A stretch of 64,000 nucleotides of DNA, taken from Saccharofermentans sp. Lineage in GTDB: Bacteria > Bacillota > Clostridia > Saccharofermentanales > Saccharofermentanaceae. Location: the NCBI GenBank assembly GCA_024403855.1, contig JAKSRC010000005.1, positions 20,711 to 84,710 of the forward strand, in the 5' to 3' direction. Both the position numbers and the translations under genes were made by a program. Positions 47,301 through 56,363 of this stretch are shown here, one piece after another; the stretch's first letter is position 1, and each line of letters begins with the position of its first letter. A model generated the notes under the pieces. That model was not told where the DNA came from and ran no database searches. It saw only the letters and a program-made list of their open reading frames with translations.

Positions 47301-50300
47301 ATAACAATAAGATCTCTGAGACTTCGGCTGACAAGAAATCAGTATTGCGATATGAATATGATGCTAAGGGCAACTTGATTTCAGCCAAAGACAATAAGGG
47401 CAGAGAGATTGAAACTGCATATAACGATAAGGGTGCAGTTACCAAAGTTAGCGTCATGGGCAAAGATGAATTAACGCTTGCCTATGACAGTCATGGAAAT
47501 CCGACTAAAGTTACAGATGCTGAAGGTAATACTCAGAATTATTCTTATGATGCAAAAGGCAATCTGACTGGTGTAACAGATAAAATCGGCATGGTCATGA
47601 CTATGACCTATCAGAACGGAAAAGTAACATCAATAGTCAATGCCGAGAATCAGAAGACAACTTTTACTTATGATAGTTTAGATAGGCTGAAGACAAGAAC
47701 GTATACGTATAACAACAAGCAAAGAACAGATTCTTACGTATATGATAATTCGAACCGTGTTACAGAAATACATTATGCTGACGGTACATCCGTAAAATAT
47801 CAGTATAACCAGGCTGGTGACGTTACAAGTGCTACTGACAGTCAGGGAAGAGTTACAACATATAATTATGATTTCTTTGGAAATCTGACAAAGATAACAT
47901 ATCCTGACAATACTACTGAGACATTTGAATACAACGCAGAAGGCTGGAATACATCTGCTACAGACAGACTCGGAAGAAAAGTTAGTTTCTTATATGATAA
48001 AGTCGGTAATGTTATTCAGAAGACATATCCGAATAATACGACTGAGGAATACGAATACGATGCATGCAACCGATTGGTAAAAGCTACCAATGTTTATGGT
48101 GCTGCAACTAAGTATGAGTACGATTATCTTGGCAGATGTACGAAGATAACTGATCCGAATAACAATGCTGTCACATATGAGTATGATGACAAGGGTAATG
48201 TTGTTTCCATAACAGATGCTAAGAATAACAAGTATGAGTTCGAATACGATTACAACGGCAATCAGACTAAGGCAAAATATCCTAACGGAAGCATATTTGA
48301 ATCCGCTTATGATTCCAGAGGTCGTCTGACATCTGAGAAGGATGCTTATGGAAATGTAACAGCCTACAGCTACGATGGATTAGACAGACTGGTTTCTGTA
48401 AAGGATGCTTTAAACGGCACTTGGAAATATGCTTATGATTCACTTGGCAATGTCACAAAGGTGACTGATGCAAAGGGCAACACAACATGGTATAACTACG
48501 AATTTACAGACACTGGACTTGTTGTTACTGTAACAAATGCTTTGAGTCAAAAAGCAACAACTAAGTATGACTTGCATGGCCGAGTAGCTTACTCTATTGA
48601 TTTTGGCGGAACACAGACTGATTATGAATATGACAGTTACGACAGAGTCAAGAAAGTAACAGTAAATGGTGAAGCAACTGAATATTCATACGACGGCAAA
48701 GGCAATATCACTAAGGTTGTTGATCCTTCCGGAACAATTAAGTATGACTATTACGGAAATGGTTTCTTATCTGCTGTAACTAATGCCAAAGGTAATAAGA
48801 TATCCTATGAGTACAATGATGGATATCAGCTCTCCAAGATATCTATTGATAACAAGGATATAAGTTACGCTTATGATAAGCAGGGTAGACTTACTTCCGT
48901 AACAGACAGCGAAGGCACAACAAGTTATACCTACGATGGCAACGGAAACAGAAAGAGTACAAGTTATCCTAATGGTATAGTAACAACCTACGAGTACAAT
49001 GAGATCAATGCACTTGTAAAGCAGGTTACTAAGAATAAGAGCGGAACTGTAATTGCAAGCTTTGAATATGAGATAGGTAAGAACGGCGAGCGCACGAAGG
49101 TAACTGAACTCGGTAGAACTGTTGAGTATGAATACGATGCTCTTAACAGACTGGTCAAGGAGAAAGTTACAAGGGGCACAGATGTTTCTGAAACGACTTA
49201 TACATATGATGCTAACTCCAACCGTCTTTCCATGAAAAAGGACGGTAAGGTAACTGCATATGCTTATAACGCACTTAATCAGATAACCAGAGCCGGTGAT
49301 ATTAACTATACATGGGATGATGCAGGCAATCTTGTAAGCCAGACTACGACAACAGGTGTATTAGTTGCTTCTTATACATACGATAGTCAGAATAGAATGA
49401 TCTCGGCAACCGTTAATACAAGCGGTTCAACTCTCATAGAGACATACGAATACGACTATCTGGGCAACAGAACAGCCAAAACTTCCAATAACGTAAGGAC
49501 TGAGTACACTACAGACCTGTCCACAGGGTACTCTCAGGTTCTTAAGGCAACGAATGGCTCAGACTCAGTCTACTACACCAGTGGCTTTGAGTTGATATCT
49601 AGACAGGAAGGCTCTTCTGCATCCTACTATATCTACGATGGTAGCCTTTCTGTGCGTGCCTTAACGAATGAGACAGGAACTATAACAGATACCTTAGTCT
49701 TTGATGCCTTCGGTAATGAAATAGCCAGGACAGGGTCAACAGATAACTCCTATGGATTCCAGGGCGAAGAACAAGATAGCACAGGCCTCTACTACTTAAG
49801 AGCCAGATATATGGATCCTTCGACAGGAACTTTCACATCGATGGATACGTATGGTGGTTCCCTATCTGATCCAATGGGCCTGCATAAGTATCTGTTTGCA
49901 AATGCAAATCCGGTGAAGTATTCGGATCCGAGTGGGCATGCAACATCGTTGACTGAAACAAATGCTGTTACAGCAATAATCACTATTTTTGCGGAAGTAA
50001 GCACCGGTGTTGTTTATAACATGCTTGGAGATATTACCGGAGCAGAAAAGACCCGTCCCTCATATTGGGTTGGGATGTTTGTGGCAATGATAGTAGCTGC
50101 AATATTAGCTTATTGGGTAGCAGGTGCTCTTGTTGCAGGTGTAGCAATATATGGTTTGGGCAAGATAGCCATAGGCATATTAGCCTTGCTTACAGCAAAG
50201 GTATGCGGAGACATTACTATTACTGCAAGTGCAAAAGGATATGACTCTTATGCTGATATGTTTGAATTTGCAAGTGTTCTTTTATATGCCTATGGATTTG

Positions 50301-50755
50301 GAGAAGTGCTCGAAGGTATAGCTGAAGAAGCACAATCTGTTAAGGAGATACTTTCTGAAAAATGGAATCCTAATAAACGTGGGTATGGTAACACCAGCCG
50401 CGGAGAGACATATAATCCTGATAATACTATCAGGGATAAAAAAACGCCCACGCCTAAATCAGATAATATCTCTATAACAGAGAATCAGTTTGGGAAAAAA
50501 TATGGTAAGCATGGTGTTGGAGATTATGGTTTATCTGGCAAAGGAGGAACTAAAACATATTATGACATTATCACTGATTCAGTTAATAATCCATCGGAGA
50601 TTCGAGTTGGAGGGTATAAGAATCAAGGAAATTGCTATTTCTACTTAAAGGGTGGTAATGTTACGATTGTAACAGAAGATGGTAATTGGGTTACAACATT
50701 TCCAGTTAATGAACCGGGCACAATTAATTATATTAACAGATTACCCAAGGTATAA
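41366..50755 (+). CDS. Giant secreted RHS/YD-repeat polymorphic toxin
   Basis: 3129 residues. Order: signal segment (8-27); cellulose-binding-like module (37-150, [20 protein letters not shown]); Thr/Pro linker; beta-helix/bactofilin-like region (200-405); Ig-like strand region; Thr/Pro stalk with an 18-residue tandem repeat (504-620); three related lectin-like modules starting near 625, 843 and 1095, each opening S-x-G-x-x-x-Y-x-YK; Ig-like repeats (1337-1640); an RHS-opening domain with [22 protein letters not shown] repeats (about 1865-2645); RHS core (2688-2858) with [17 protein letters not shown] and ending DPSGH; then a 271-residue tail. The tail has hydrophobic helices and an end domain with [15 protein letters not shown] that resembles small RNase toxins of the BECR type (tentative). 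It is the only RHS copy here with a promoter, leader and start. An immunity-like gene follows. Confidence 0.92.
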   Translation: MHFSVKHALRLISCILVATFVVGFIPWQELSADAMTRGNYKDYPFEITYEQNSTWGNSTQGQYQIKNISEYDVKSWAIEIDYQGEVRISNIWNAKDITDYGSDGKIIVSGDSRIEVGQTYTFGLIADGTDEAPVAPKSVKVFNYVSDEPQVTPTSTPAETTETEVTATNTPTTTPNATSTSTPTPTPAQDIETGEVFPYAIFASSRTSDYTFNGWKSTIVGDIYTGKDFVYQGSELYMDGYVRTAGTIKTSGWKINMTGSEKHIDPIESPDWSKEIMAKEKVLPAISKTTLTSKDKVVANGYYYTNGDLDINGTDFTGDAVIVAKGNITYNVDSLNAESGRVLLYSENGNITINGTKIGINGIIYAPKGKVSINANEVTLNGRIVADKFSYSGSILNVTADPSDLQLFAELPDVKVTASKKNASIGDTAYYTIEISKNNVFEILYRLNVTDVTVDLPTDEKDPIRYNLDTSVAGTYVLEAYVVLPYGEFVLDSDKIVVSPLPTNTPIATATPTSTLTPTPTNTPTATATPTSTPTPIPTNTPAATATPTSTPTPIPTNTPTATATPTSTPTPTLTNTPTATAVPTSIPSSTPTNTPTVTSTPTSTPTNIPSATPTTAPLDEKYKIYSQGDPVYNYKEPFKTEQWIGSGGNGVNAHYLLTSNHWWYDFGCVDSKSYIELSPDYSFNMRFTYANVHIPSNLYRFRLMTDNGASLDINFTKNTPAIGINTNGNRNNGIITEPFDPLGNPNTKLDVWVEYDGKTGILNLYASPYNEFGQVIKPSIPTLTCNINLSEVFKGDHLVKFESFSFSGSTLTAEYIYGIEIDPYPELHQTTPTPVPTIIMPFSEGNTEYGYKKPFASADWAYRGDGDFSRDKLKILDSNYADHNGDAFISSPINVGSDYKFYTRFSFTQNNEYANSVSLVIEPYEDGKFKGFAGRNGYERHTKSVIIELDFDPQTGMSKFNNKKFENYDESNAHVSVIVDGVEKRHYAVADYKAMRDFGLRTDCWVDYNGHTLSVYICTINKFGHLYKYEEPILTLDFDLKEHFDGDTNLRFGFVAADGNKASGVEINGFEIAKTPFKTPLPQDLPVEEQDGAQIISMGDAKYGYKTRFKEKEWSGGGVTPDSLTVVSGVFEESEKFYGYACELPDDYSFSGRMTMSYYMGMDFGHYMDFVIMSEYGHREQSVAIVLDLTKTGDCYWRNEFGDPVEGTESGFNYGDEPFDSKVAIDTNGNDRRFFACGEYPDFLQSGAVHEIWFNYDGSEKKFYVYVATYDEEGNVTKPDTPLLVCPIDLGEVLHGSHTVYLGTYGNNGMWVNGTFYLYGIEFDPRPDVHNDFNGTLQVLAPQDKREYIIGDTIDISGRIGSMADPDTDVSVVVEDSKGNEVYKKDGDVSDKFGYIDRIPTDQMDPGEYKIILTVTDKDGNDFVKEIDIKLKKHVELSAVLEGVALVDTGVAFSGSIDCTEDSSYELQVLTVNEDETEEWKAFATGNGNKTKEVLGILPGENLATGSYKIRLVVTSESGYVCEKITEIDYVAPEKEYAPSELYADIDNYINGTEITFIRDIYGTVKGTELKSYKLEAIYVDTGTVVYTQTGTEAVEGTAEQKGIIGKLDPTLLMNGYYKLVLTAYAEEGSVSDEAIVLVTGQAKIGNVSMTFNDMTLPVAGLPVNIYRTYDSRQKDQLGDFGYGWTMSFGGPTIHVSADLGKGWSFLRQQALPGKAYWAPDYSHEIYIDWGNGSTDKFELKLTPKEWMDPPVYSIEAYFENKTGNGNVLTILDDHTSMTYDPVTGSILDGNLEPFAPKNFMLTRPDGTKYYFTLGKGLYKIEDNYKRTITLGENGIIYNDGSIQKIALFDKDAEGKITSISYDSMKVEYTYDDKGDLVKVTNIGGYKTTFKYDNHYVVKVLDNDGNEVALNEYEDGRLKSTTDAKGNKIEFEHDLTNRKEVVFDRLNNKTTYTYDERGNVTSVTDARGNKTEYEYDSNNNKISETSADKKSVLRYEYDAKGNLISAKDNKGREIETAYNDKGAVTKVSVMGKDELTLAYDSHGNPTKVTDAEGNTQNYSYDAKGNLTGVTDKIGMVMTMTYQNGKVTSIVNAENQKTTFTYDSLDRLKTRTYTYNNKQRTDSYVYDNSNRVTEIHYADGTSVKYQYNQAGDVTSATDSQGRVTTYNYDFFGNLTKITYPDNTTETFEYNAEGWNTSATDRLGRKVSFLYDKVGNVIQKTYPNNTTEEYEYDACNRLVKATNVYGAATKYEYDYLGRCTKITDPNNNAVTYEYDDKGNVVSITDAKNNKYEFEYDYNGNQTKAKYPNGSIFESAYDSRGRLTSEKDAYGNVTAYSYDGLDRLVSVKDALNGTWKYAYDSLGNVTKVTDAKGNTTWYNYEFTDTGLVVTVTNALSQKATTKYDLHGRVAYSIDFGGTQTDYEYDSYDRVKKVTVNGEATEYSYDGKGNITKVVDPSGTIKYDYYGNGFLSAVTNAKGNKISYEYNDGYQLSKISIDNKDISYAYDKQGRLTSVTDSEGTTSYTYDGNGNRKSTSYPNGIVTTYEYNEINALVKQVTKNKSGTVIASFEYEIGKNGERTKVTELGRTVEYEYDALNRLVKEKVTRGTDVSETTYTYDANSNRLSMKKDGKVTAYAYNALNQITRAGDINYTWDDAGNLVSQTTTTGVLVASYTYDSQNRMISATVNTSGSTLIETYEYDYLGNRTAKTSNNVRTEYTTDLSTGYSQVLKATNGSDSVYYTSGFELISRQEGSSASYYIYDGSLSVRALTNETGTITDTLVFDAFGNEIARTGSTDNSYGFQGEEQDSTGLYYLRARYMDPSTGTFTSMDTYGGSLSDPMGLHKYLFANANPVKYSDPSGHATSLTETNAVTAIITIFAEVSTGVVYNMLGDITGAEKTRPSYWVGMFVAMIVAAILAYWVAGALVAGVAIYGLGKIAIGILALLTAKVCGDITITASAKGYDSYADMFEFASVLLYAYGFGEVLEGIAEEAQSVKEILSEKWNPNKRGYGNTSRGETYNPDNTIRDKKTPTPKSDNISITENQFGKKYGKHGVGDYGLSGKGGTKTYYDIITDSVNNPSEIRVGGYKNQGNCYFYLKGGNVTIVTEDGNWVTTFPVNEPGTINYINRLPKV
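42875..43144 (+). repeat. 54-bp tandem repeat encoding a Thr/Pro stalk
   Basis: Five consecutive 18-codon units of the type [18 protein letters not shown], differing by a few substitutions. The central three are nearly identical at DNA level. It gives an extended, probably glycosylated, stalk and is a site for slippage. Confidence 0.85.
49428..49939 (+). repeat. RHS core repeat copy A (in the giant gene)
   Basis: 512-bp module from CAACTCTCATAGAGACATAC to the GGGCAT encoding the Gly-His of DPSGH. The same module, with the same length, recurs at 53310-53821 (+), 57040-57551 (-) and 58661-59172 (-). Upstream and downstream sequences are unrelated among copies. Confidence 0.9.
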
Positions 50756-50778
50756 AGAAGCGAGGCTAGCAAATAGTT

Positions 50779-51357
50779 ATGAGTACTAATGCTGAAATGT
50801 GTTTTTGTATGTTAAAGAAAAATGGCAACATCTTTGATGGGTTTATTGATGTTATAAGCAAAGCCGGATGGCATCTTGCAAAAAGCAATGAAACCGGGTG
50901 GCCCTGTGGTCCCGTTAACTCTCTTGAATATTATAAACTTGATCGAAATGGAAACCGTGAAGACTTGCTTGTTGAGTTGTATACGCAGTATGAGGATTAT
51001 GACGAATATCAATTGACTACTCGCCCTACCAAGCTGGAACCTACCGAAAATGACCTTAACTATTCTATCTCTGATAATTTTTTCAACTTAATCTTGTTTG
51101 AATTTCAGGCGTTTGATTTCTATTGTGGAAATATGGGGCTGGAATCTTACGGGTTTGAAAAAAATCTGCAAGATGACCGATATGCCGTTGGAAAGAGGAA
51201 AGTTGAATATCTATCAGATGCCTTGTTGGAACTGGCATATATTTCGAATGAATGCAGAAAAAATGATTATGATGTAAAGCCAAGTGTTCTTCAGGAATAT
51301 GAAAAAATTGATTTGAATAATGGAAGTTTGTATATGCGTCATAATCTTGTGGATTAG
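50779..51357 (+). CDS. Putative immunity protein for the giant RHS toxin
   Basis: 192-residue acidic soluble protein beginning 23 bases after the RHS stop, the usual place for a cognate immunity gene. I do not recognise a family. It is rich in Asp/Glu and aromatic residues (for example VELYTQYEDYDEYQLT and LILFEFQAFDFYCGNMGL), as is common for proteins that bind basic nuclease toxins. GCGAGG lies 16 bases before the ATG. The call rests on position. Confidence 0.6.
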   Translation: MSTNAEMCFCMLKKNGNIFDGFIDVISKAGWHLAKSNETGWPCGPVNSLEYYKLDRNGNREDLLVELYTQYEDYDEYQLTTRPTKLEPTENDLNYSISDNFFNLILFEFQAFDFYCGNMGLESYGFEKNLQDDRYAVGKRKVEYLSDALLELAYISNECRKNDYDVKPSVLQEYEKIDLNNGSLYMRHNLVD

Positions 51358-51515
51358 AATTAGCGAGTAAATCATTCTCGTCGCGTGTCAGATCTTAAAT
51401 GTTTTGCGTTATATGATAGTTATCAATTAATGCCTCCAATGCTGATTAGGCAGCTATATTTGTATTCGCATTTATTTATCTCTTTATATGTTTGACTTTG
51501 CTAATAACATACTGA

Positions 51516-51947
51516 CTATTCTTTGAATCTCAAAAGACACTCTTCAATCCAAGCGCATAATGGTTCGATGTCACTCATCATTTCATCACACAGCATCTTA
51601 TATTTTTCCATTCCGAAAAACACTGAAGGGGAAGTGTAGATATTTTTATCTTCAGCAAGATGCCTGTTGTAATTGTGAAATTCTTCGATTGTTATAGAAT
51701 ATAAATCCTTTCGAGATAATGGGTATTTTTCTAAAGCCCATTTGAATTTTCCTTTAAAGTCAGATAACATCGCGTTAAGGCTCATTGCGTCTTTATCGTC
51801 ATTTTTGTTGAATCGTAAATATAATGCAGGAAAATGTTCAAATTCCTGCTCGCTGCTAATCATTGATACTTTCATCCAATCAATACCGAATTGATTACTA
51901 ATTAAATCCCCTAGTTTTTTGCTCAATTCAACTTTTATATTGTCCAT
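51516..51947 (-). CDS. Putative immunity protein for the papain-like toxin tail
   Basis: 143-residue soluble, mostly helical protein. It overlaps the end of the upstream toxin-tail gene by 13 bases on the same strand, the usual toxin-immunity overlap. It contains ALYLRFNKNDDKDAMSLNAML and ends CAWIEECLLRFKE. Family not recognised. It probably binds the Cys-His-Asp toxin domain encoded just before it. Confidence 0.6.
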   Translation of the reverse strand: MDNIKVELSKKLGDLISNQFGIDWMKVSMISSEQEFEHFPALYLRFNKNDDKDAMSLNAMLSDFKGKFKWALEKYPLSRKDLYSITIEEFHNYNRHLAEDKNIYTSPSVFFGMEKYKMLCDEMMSDIEPLCAWIEECLLRFKE

Positions 51948-52495
51948 ACAGCAAAACCGCCTTTAATCAAATTGTTTATCATATTAAAATATTCAGCTTT
52001 GGTGACTGGGGTACTTGAATATCTTGGATCATATATCAATCCATTAATAGAATATACTTCATGATAACTATATGCTTCGCTAATACCGTATGTTTCAACA
52101 TTCAGCCAACCTTTTTGTGCTTCTATATGTAAGATTTGTCCTTTACCTCCAGCTGCATTATACAAATCTTCAGCAATTTCTGAGCAATCTATAGGATATT
52201 TCCGATATGAATCCCGATTCATTAAATCATCTAATATTGGAGAGCTATTTTCCGAATTGCTTGGACTACTTCCAGATGAATAATCATGCAGTCCTAACGG
52301 ATTGTTTCTAGCGTTAACAGCAGCACCACCAGCCGCACCACCAGCAACATAAGCGGTATCTCCTAATGTTCCTAGTATAGCACTCCAGATTACATCTCCG
52401 GACTTTCTTGCAAAGTAAGACCATACTTTTAAATCTAATCCAATTAATATGCAGAATACACTCAATCCAACATATTGCATAAATATCAAATGCAA
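51935..52495 (-). CDS. Orphan toxin tail with papain-fold-like Cys-His-Asp signature
   Basis: 186 codons with no RHS core in front. Residues 1-65 are a hydrophobic, Ala/Gly-rich segment like the translocation region that follows RHS cores. The C-terminal domain has Cys104 (DCSEIAEDLYNAAGG), His145 (SYHEVYSI) and Asp156 (LIYDPRYS), in the order and spacing of papain-fold toxins, which act as deamidases or peptidases. The frame opens at TTG 52495 (ATG 52480 is internal) without a clear ribosome-binding site, so it looks like a displaced tail cassette whose core was lost. Activity is inference from motif order. Confidence 0.6.
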   Translation of the reverse strand: MHLIFMQYVGLSVFCILIGLDLKVWSYFARKSGDVIWSAILGTLGDTAYVAGGAAGGAAVNARNNPLGLHDYSSGSSPSNSENSSPILDDLMNRDSYRKYPIDCSEIAEDLYNAAGGKGQILHIEAQKGWLNVETYGISEAYSYHEVYSINGLIYDPRYSSTPVTKAEYFNMINNLIKGGFAVWTI

Positions 52496-52814
52496 TGCCT
52501 AGAAAACCACACTAAATTCTCAGCCCAATCCGCAAAATAACGCTCCCATAAATATCGAAAGGATTAAGCCTTTAAGGTATTATAAAAAAACTGGGTAATT
52601 ATGAATTGTATGACGGCAGACGATGAATAGTAATAGAGTGGGAATCGAGATTAGATTCAATACTCTATTAACCCACACTCAATGAAGGACACCCAGCGCG
52701 AGAAGCATATGATACTACCATCTTTGTAGAAATAGCAGTAAGTCTTTCTTTCCATAAACTGTCGGTTCATTGGATGACTGAGTAAGAGAACAAGAAAGTT
52801 AATGCGAGGTATTT
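52496..52814. other. Intergenic region in the toxin island
   Basis: No gene or RHS remnant seen on either strand. It contains an 8-bp inverted repeat AATAGAGT/ACTCTATT (52632-52639 and 52662-52669) with a 22-base loop, and GCGAGG just before the next ATG. Confidence 0.4.
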
Positions 52815-53198
52815 ATGGAGAAACTAATAAACACAAATCTTGTGATTCACATCAATTATATAAAGAGCATCAAAATAAGTGATGAAAGATGCGTGATTTA
52901 TGCTGACGCTGTTGATTTTGGAGCCATCAAAATACTTTTTGATGACGTTTGGGATTGTCGATATACCATTGAGAATGGAGTAATAGATAGAAGTTCCAAA
53001 ATGCTGCACTGTGAAGAAGAGAAAAGCAGCATATATGAAGTTGTTGATTCTCAATATATTCAATACTTTATGAATCAAGTTTCGGGAACTAGACCCACAT
53101 CGAATCTCAAGGATTATATTATTTTTGATGATGTAGAAAATGTATTCGAAATACTTTCCATTAACGCGCCTAGAATGGTACAGAATGAGATTGACTGA
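52815..53198 (+). CDS. Orphan immunity-like protein
   Basis: 127-residue acidic protein with a central DDVWDCRYTIENG motif and mixed alpha/beta character. It lies just before a terminator and RHS core copy B, on the same strand as B, in the slot where the immunity gene of a preceding cassette would stand, but no toxin tail precedes it on this strand. GAGG lies nine bases before the ATG. Family not recognised. Probably an immunity gene kept after its toxin was lost or moved. Confidence 0.55.
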   Translation: MEKLINTNLVIHINYIKSIKISDERCVIYADAVDFGAIKILFDDVWDCRYTIENGVIDRSSKMLHCEEEKSSIYEVVDSQYIQYFMNQVSGTRPTSNLKDYIIFDDVENVFEILSINAPRMVQNEID

Positions 53199-53238
53199 GT
53201 AAACTACTAAATATTGTTTGGATACTACTTTTTATATG

Positions 53239-53280
53239 AAATCCTCCCTTGCCTAATCAGCAAAGGAGGATTTATTCATT
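53239..53280 (+). terminator. Terminator before RHS core copy B
   Basis: 14-bp stem with one mismatch (AAATCCTCC.../...GGAGGATTT), loop of seven, then ATTCATT. Copy B begins 36 bases downstream. A matching layout stands before copy C on the other strand. Confidence 0.8.
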
Positions 53281-54706
53281 CAGTGCTAGTTTTGTATCCC
53301 TCGCTCCGGCAACTCTCATAGAGACATACGAATACGATTATCTTGATAACAGAACAGCCAAAACTTCCAATAACGTAAGGACTGAGTACACTACAGACCT
53401 GTCCACGGGTTACTCTCAGGTTCTTAAGGCAACGAATGCTTCAGACTCTGTTTACTACACTCGTGGTTTTGAACTGATCTCAAGACAGGAAGGCTCTGAT
53501 GCTTCCTACTACATTTACGATGGTGGTCTTTCTGTAAGAGTACTTACAGATGAGGAAGGAACTGTTACAGATTCATTAGTCTTCGATGCCTTCGGTAATG
53601 AGACAGCCAAGACAGGTTCTACAGATAACGCCTATGGCTTCCAAGGCGAAGAAAAGGATGAGACAGGTCTCTACTACTTAAGAGCAAGATACATGGATCC
53701 TTCAACAGGAACATTTACTTCCATGGATACATATGGCGGTTCTTTGTCTGATCCTATGAGCTTGCATAAGTATATGTTTGCAAATAGTAATCCTGTTACT
53801 TACTGTGATCCGGGTGGACATGAAGCATCCCTGCAGGGTATGGTTGCTGCTATGGCTATATCAGGAATATTGTCTGCTGTTGATAGTGGAATTCTATATA
53901 GTTTGCAGAACAGAGATTCTGATATAGAGAAATATGGCAAATCAGTATATGGCTGGAATGTTGCTACGGCAGCAATGAACGGTTTCCTTAACGGATTTAT
54001 CTTAGGAATTATCGGATATGCTCTTTGTTCTATTCTGTTGGTACGATTAGTTCTCTCAGCAGTAGGATTAAGCATAGGAATTCAGAGAGCCTCTGCAGGT
54101 CTTGATGAACTGGAATCATCAGGTGGAAATGCTAATCGCGGACTATACAACTTTCTGACCGGACTGATGCTAATTGGAGTCTCTACTTATGGACTCTCGA
54201 AATCCGGATCTGAAATTTTAAGCAAATTTGGTAAAGGAGGCAAATTAATACACCTTGAAGGAGATCCGAATGTAGAAGGAGATGGTGATTGGGGCGATAA
54301 TAATAAAGAAATTGATGATTGGTTTGGAGAGAAATCCGGACCAGTAGAATTTACACCACCAAAAGGTGCTACACCAGAAGAAATAGCACAAATAAAAGAA
54401 TATGTTAATGGTTGCAACCGTGCTGCTTTTAACGGACAGCTTTCGTCTACAGGTCGAGTATCTACTAAGGGATTATTAAGAAGACAAGCTAGTCAAGCGG
54501 CTGCCTTAGAAAGAGCACGAGCGCTCGCTGCTGGAACACCTTATAGAGGGGTAGTTGGTCATGTGCCCGATACAACGTGGACAGGTAAACCTGAGCCGTT
54601 TGAGTGGGCAGACCAGTCATTAACTGTAAATAGTAGTATGGGTGGACAAGCACCCAAATATCCTATAGGATACAAACCGACTTATTTTGTATACGCAGGA
54701 GGTTAA
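53249..54706 (+). CDS. Silent RHS core plus toxin tail (cassette B)
   Basis: 485 codons. The frame opens with a TTG that lies inside the terminator stem and has no usable initiation site, so this is probably a silent cassette. RHS core B begins at 53310 ([10 protein letters not shown], to [15 protein letters not shown] and DPGGH). Then come two hydrophobic segments (about 200-290), a linker, and a C-terminal domain with LLRRQASQAAALERARALAAG and GHVPDTTWTGKPEPFEW ending GYKPTYFV. I have seen this GHVPDTTW-type domain at the end of RHS proteins but cannot name its activity. The immunity gene follows directly, with AGGAGG inside the toxin end. Swapping core B for core A would join this tail in frame to the giant protein. 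Confidence 0.8.
   Translation: MPNQQRRIYSFSASFVSLAPATLIETYEYDYLDNRTAKTSNNVRTEYTTDLSTGYSQVLKATNASDSVYYTRGFELISRQEGSDASYYIYDGGLSVRVLTDEEGTVTDSLVFDAFGNETAKTGSTDNAYGFQGEEKDETGLYYLRARYMDPSTGTFTSMDTYGGSLSDPMSLHKYMFANSNPVTYCDPGGHEASLQGMVAAMAISGILSAVDSGILYSLQNRDSDIEKYGKSVYGWNVATAAMNGFLNGFILGIIGYALCSILLVRLVLSAVGLSIGIQRASAGLDELESSGGNANRGLYNFLTGLMLIGVSTYGLSKSGSEILSKFGKGGKLIHLEGDPNVEGDGDWGDNNKEIDDWFGEKSGPVEFTPPKGATPEEIAQIKEYVNGCNRAAFNGQLSSTGRVSTKGLLRRQASQAAALERARALAAGTPYRGVVGHVPDTTWTGKPEPFEWADQSLTVNSSMGGQAPKYPIGYKPTYFVYAGG
53310..53821 (+). repeat. RHS core repeat copy B
   Basis: 512 bp, same orientation as copy A. It shares TATCTTGATAACAG near its start with copy D, where A and C have TATCTGGGCAACAG, so the copies look mosaic. 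Confidence 0.88.
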
Positions 54707-54707
54707 C

Positions 54708-55235
54708 ATGTTGGATTATAAAGCAGCAATAGGTTATTTGTTTCAAATTAGAGAACGAATTCGAGCTGTTGATCTAGCTGGCCTGTATGAGTATTGTTAC
54801 CCTAAAGTTGCAGCTTCTGAAAATGCGATCGCTGAGTGGGAGGATTCACAGATGGTATCTCTTCCTAAGCAGTATAAAAATTTTCTCTTGGCTGCTGACG
54901 GTTGGAAAAATGTGTCTCAGGATAAATCATTATTGGGGTTGAACGATCTTTCTCTGGCGAGCGATTCAAAGTATGTTAAGCGCCTTGATTATTGTGTGGA
55001 CAATCTTGATAGTACCGGAGATATAAAATATATACTGCCTATTGGTGCTGCAGAATACGCAAATGATTTATATCTGTTAGTTTTAGATAAAAGCAGCTCG
55101 TTTTACGGAAATGTCATTTGGGCAGCGGGAGAAGAAATAGAACGATACAATGATTTTGATGATTTCTTTCTTTCTCTTATAGCTTATAGCAAATATGATT
55201 ATAAATTATTTACAGGAATAGATTATATTGAATGA
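54708..55235 (+). CDS. SMI1/KNR4 (SUKH) family immunity protein
   Basis: 175-residue protein of the SUKH type, a frequent immunity family for RHS, CDI and T7-secreted nuclease toxins. The region SENAIAEWEDSQMVSLPKQYKNFLLAADGW near residue 40 and the C-terminal NDFDDFFLSLI match the fold's signature (conserved Leu-Pro-x-x-Tyr and Gly-Trp). AGGAGG at 54697-54702 sets ATG 54708, which follows the toxin stop by one base. It is expected to neutralise the tail of cassette B. Confidence 0.8.
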   Translation: MLDYKAAIGYLFQIRERIRAVDLAGLYEYCYPKVAASENAIAEWEDSQMVSLPKQYKNFLLAADGWKNVSQDKSLLGLNDLSLASDSKYVKRLDYCVDNLDSTGDIKYILPIGAAEYANDLYLLVLDKSSSFYGNVIWAAGEEIERYNDFDDFFLSLIAYSKYDYKLFTGIDYIE

Positions 55236-55465
55236 ATCAATAGAACGGGGTTGACGGATGAACAAATTAAGAACAGTGAATCGATAGACATATTTTACAC
55301 AGCATGGATTTAAAAGAAAGGTCAGAAGTAAGAAAATGTTTGTTGACTGTGCTCTATGACATCTTGTAAGCATTTTAGGGGGTATTATTTATTCTCGAGG
55401 CACATTACAGATTCATTCTCACATTACGCAATTATTTATTGAGATAACGCGCAATCACAACACTT
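55236..55465. other. Junction between the two converging cassette arrays
   Basis: AT-rich, no gene recognised. Plus-strand cassettes end on its left and minus-strand cassettes end on its right. Confidence 0.4.
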
Positions 55466-55558
55466 CTATTTTCTGTTTCTAAACTCTGTTACAATTGCTC
55501 TGATGATTAGAACTGCTAACAGTATTGCTGCAACTTTAAGTGCTGAAGACAACATCAT
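55466..55558 (-). CDS. Candidate 30-residue membrane peptide
   Basis: ATG at 55558 follows the upstream stop by one base, with GAAGAGGTG as a plausible ribosome-binding site in the end of that gene. The peptide MMLSSALKVAAILLAVLI continues to a basic end (TEFRNRK), so a single membrane helix with a positive tail. Being short, it could be chance, but the tight coupling favours a real gene, perhaps part of the immunity unit. Confidence 0.45.
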   Translation of the reverse strand: MMLSSALKVAAILLAVLIIRAIVTEFRNRK

Positions 55559-55559
55559 A

Positions 55560-56363
55560 TTACACCTCTTCTTTCTCTTCCAAAATTGAGAAGACGAACT
55601 CTGATACAGATGTAACAACTAATAGCACGATATAGAACACGAGCCAAGATATCATCTCAACCCTCTGAATAAAAACAATCGCAACTGATACAAGTGAAGT
55701 AATTATAATAAAACATCTGATAATGCGATTAACTTTTTTCTGTCTAGTGCAAATAATCAGCGAACCATTGGCTATCATAACTAATCCAATAGCCAAAAAT
55801 ACAACGAGAGGATTAATCGTTTCACACGCAACAAAGAAAGGGTCGGCATAGGCACAGCCACATTGAAATAAAGCTACAACTCCATAAAGTATCAACAAAA
55901 AACCAATAATCGTTCTGAACACAAAAACAATTGCTTTTATTGCATTTTGATTCCTTAACGGAACAGACTTGTTGATATATTTCTTTGGCGAATCATAAAG
56001 GAAAAAAGTAAACAACGGCAAGAAAATCAACAACCAGTGTAAATATTCTAAGCGCACCGTTGTAACTATTTTCAGGCAATAATCTTTACAAAAGAGTGCT
56101 CCACCTAATTGGCAAATTGCCATTAGCACAACTATTAACATGTTAATGCGTCTATCACAAAGTATAAGGGCAACTAATCCGCTTAAAGTTAAGACACCCC
56201 AAATCATGAACTCACCATAGGATGCTACGATCGCTGGGGATTGAGTTATAAGAGTTGATCTGTAATCGTAACCAGCTAAAAATGATATTACTGCACCTAA
56301 GGCCAAACAAATTAATGCATAAGCCAGTTTATAATCTCTGCTCTCCTTCAGCCACTTAGTCAT
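55560..56363 (-). CDS. Polytopic membrane protein, probable immunity for cassette C
   Basis: 267 residues with seven or eight hydrophobic segments (for example LAYALICLALGAVISFLAGY and IVFVFRTIIGFLLILYGVVALFQCG) and a charged C terminus EEKEEV. Its start overlaps the end of the cassette C toxin tail by eight bases, as for immunity genes. A membrane immunity protein would fit a toxin acting in the membrane, but that is inference. Family not recognised. Confidence 0.65.
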   Translation of the reverse strand: MTKWLKESRDYKLAYALICLALGAVISFLAGYDYRSTLITQSPAIVASYGEFMIWGVLTLSGLVALILCDRRINMLIVVLMAICQLGGALFCKDYCLKIVTTVRLEYLHWLLIFLPLFTFFLYDSPKKYINKSVPLRNQNAIKAIVFVFRTIIGFLLILYGVVALFQCGCAYADPFFVACETINPLVVFLAIGLVMIANGSLIICTRQKKVNRIIRCFIIITSLVSVAIVFIQRVEMISWLVFYIVLLVVTSVSEFVFSILEEKEEV

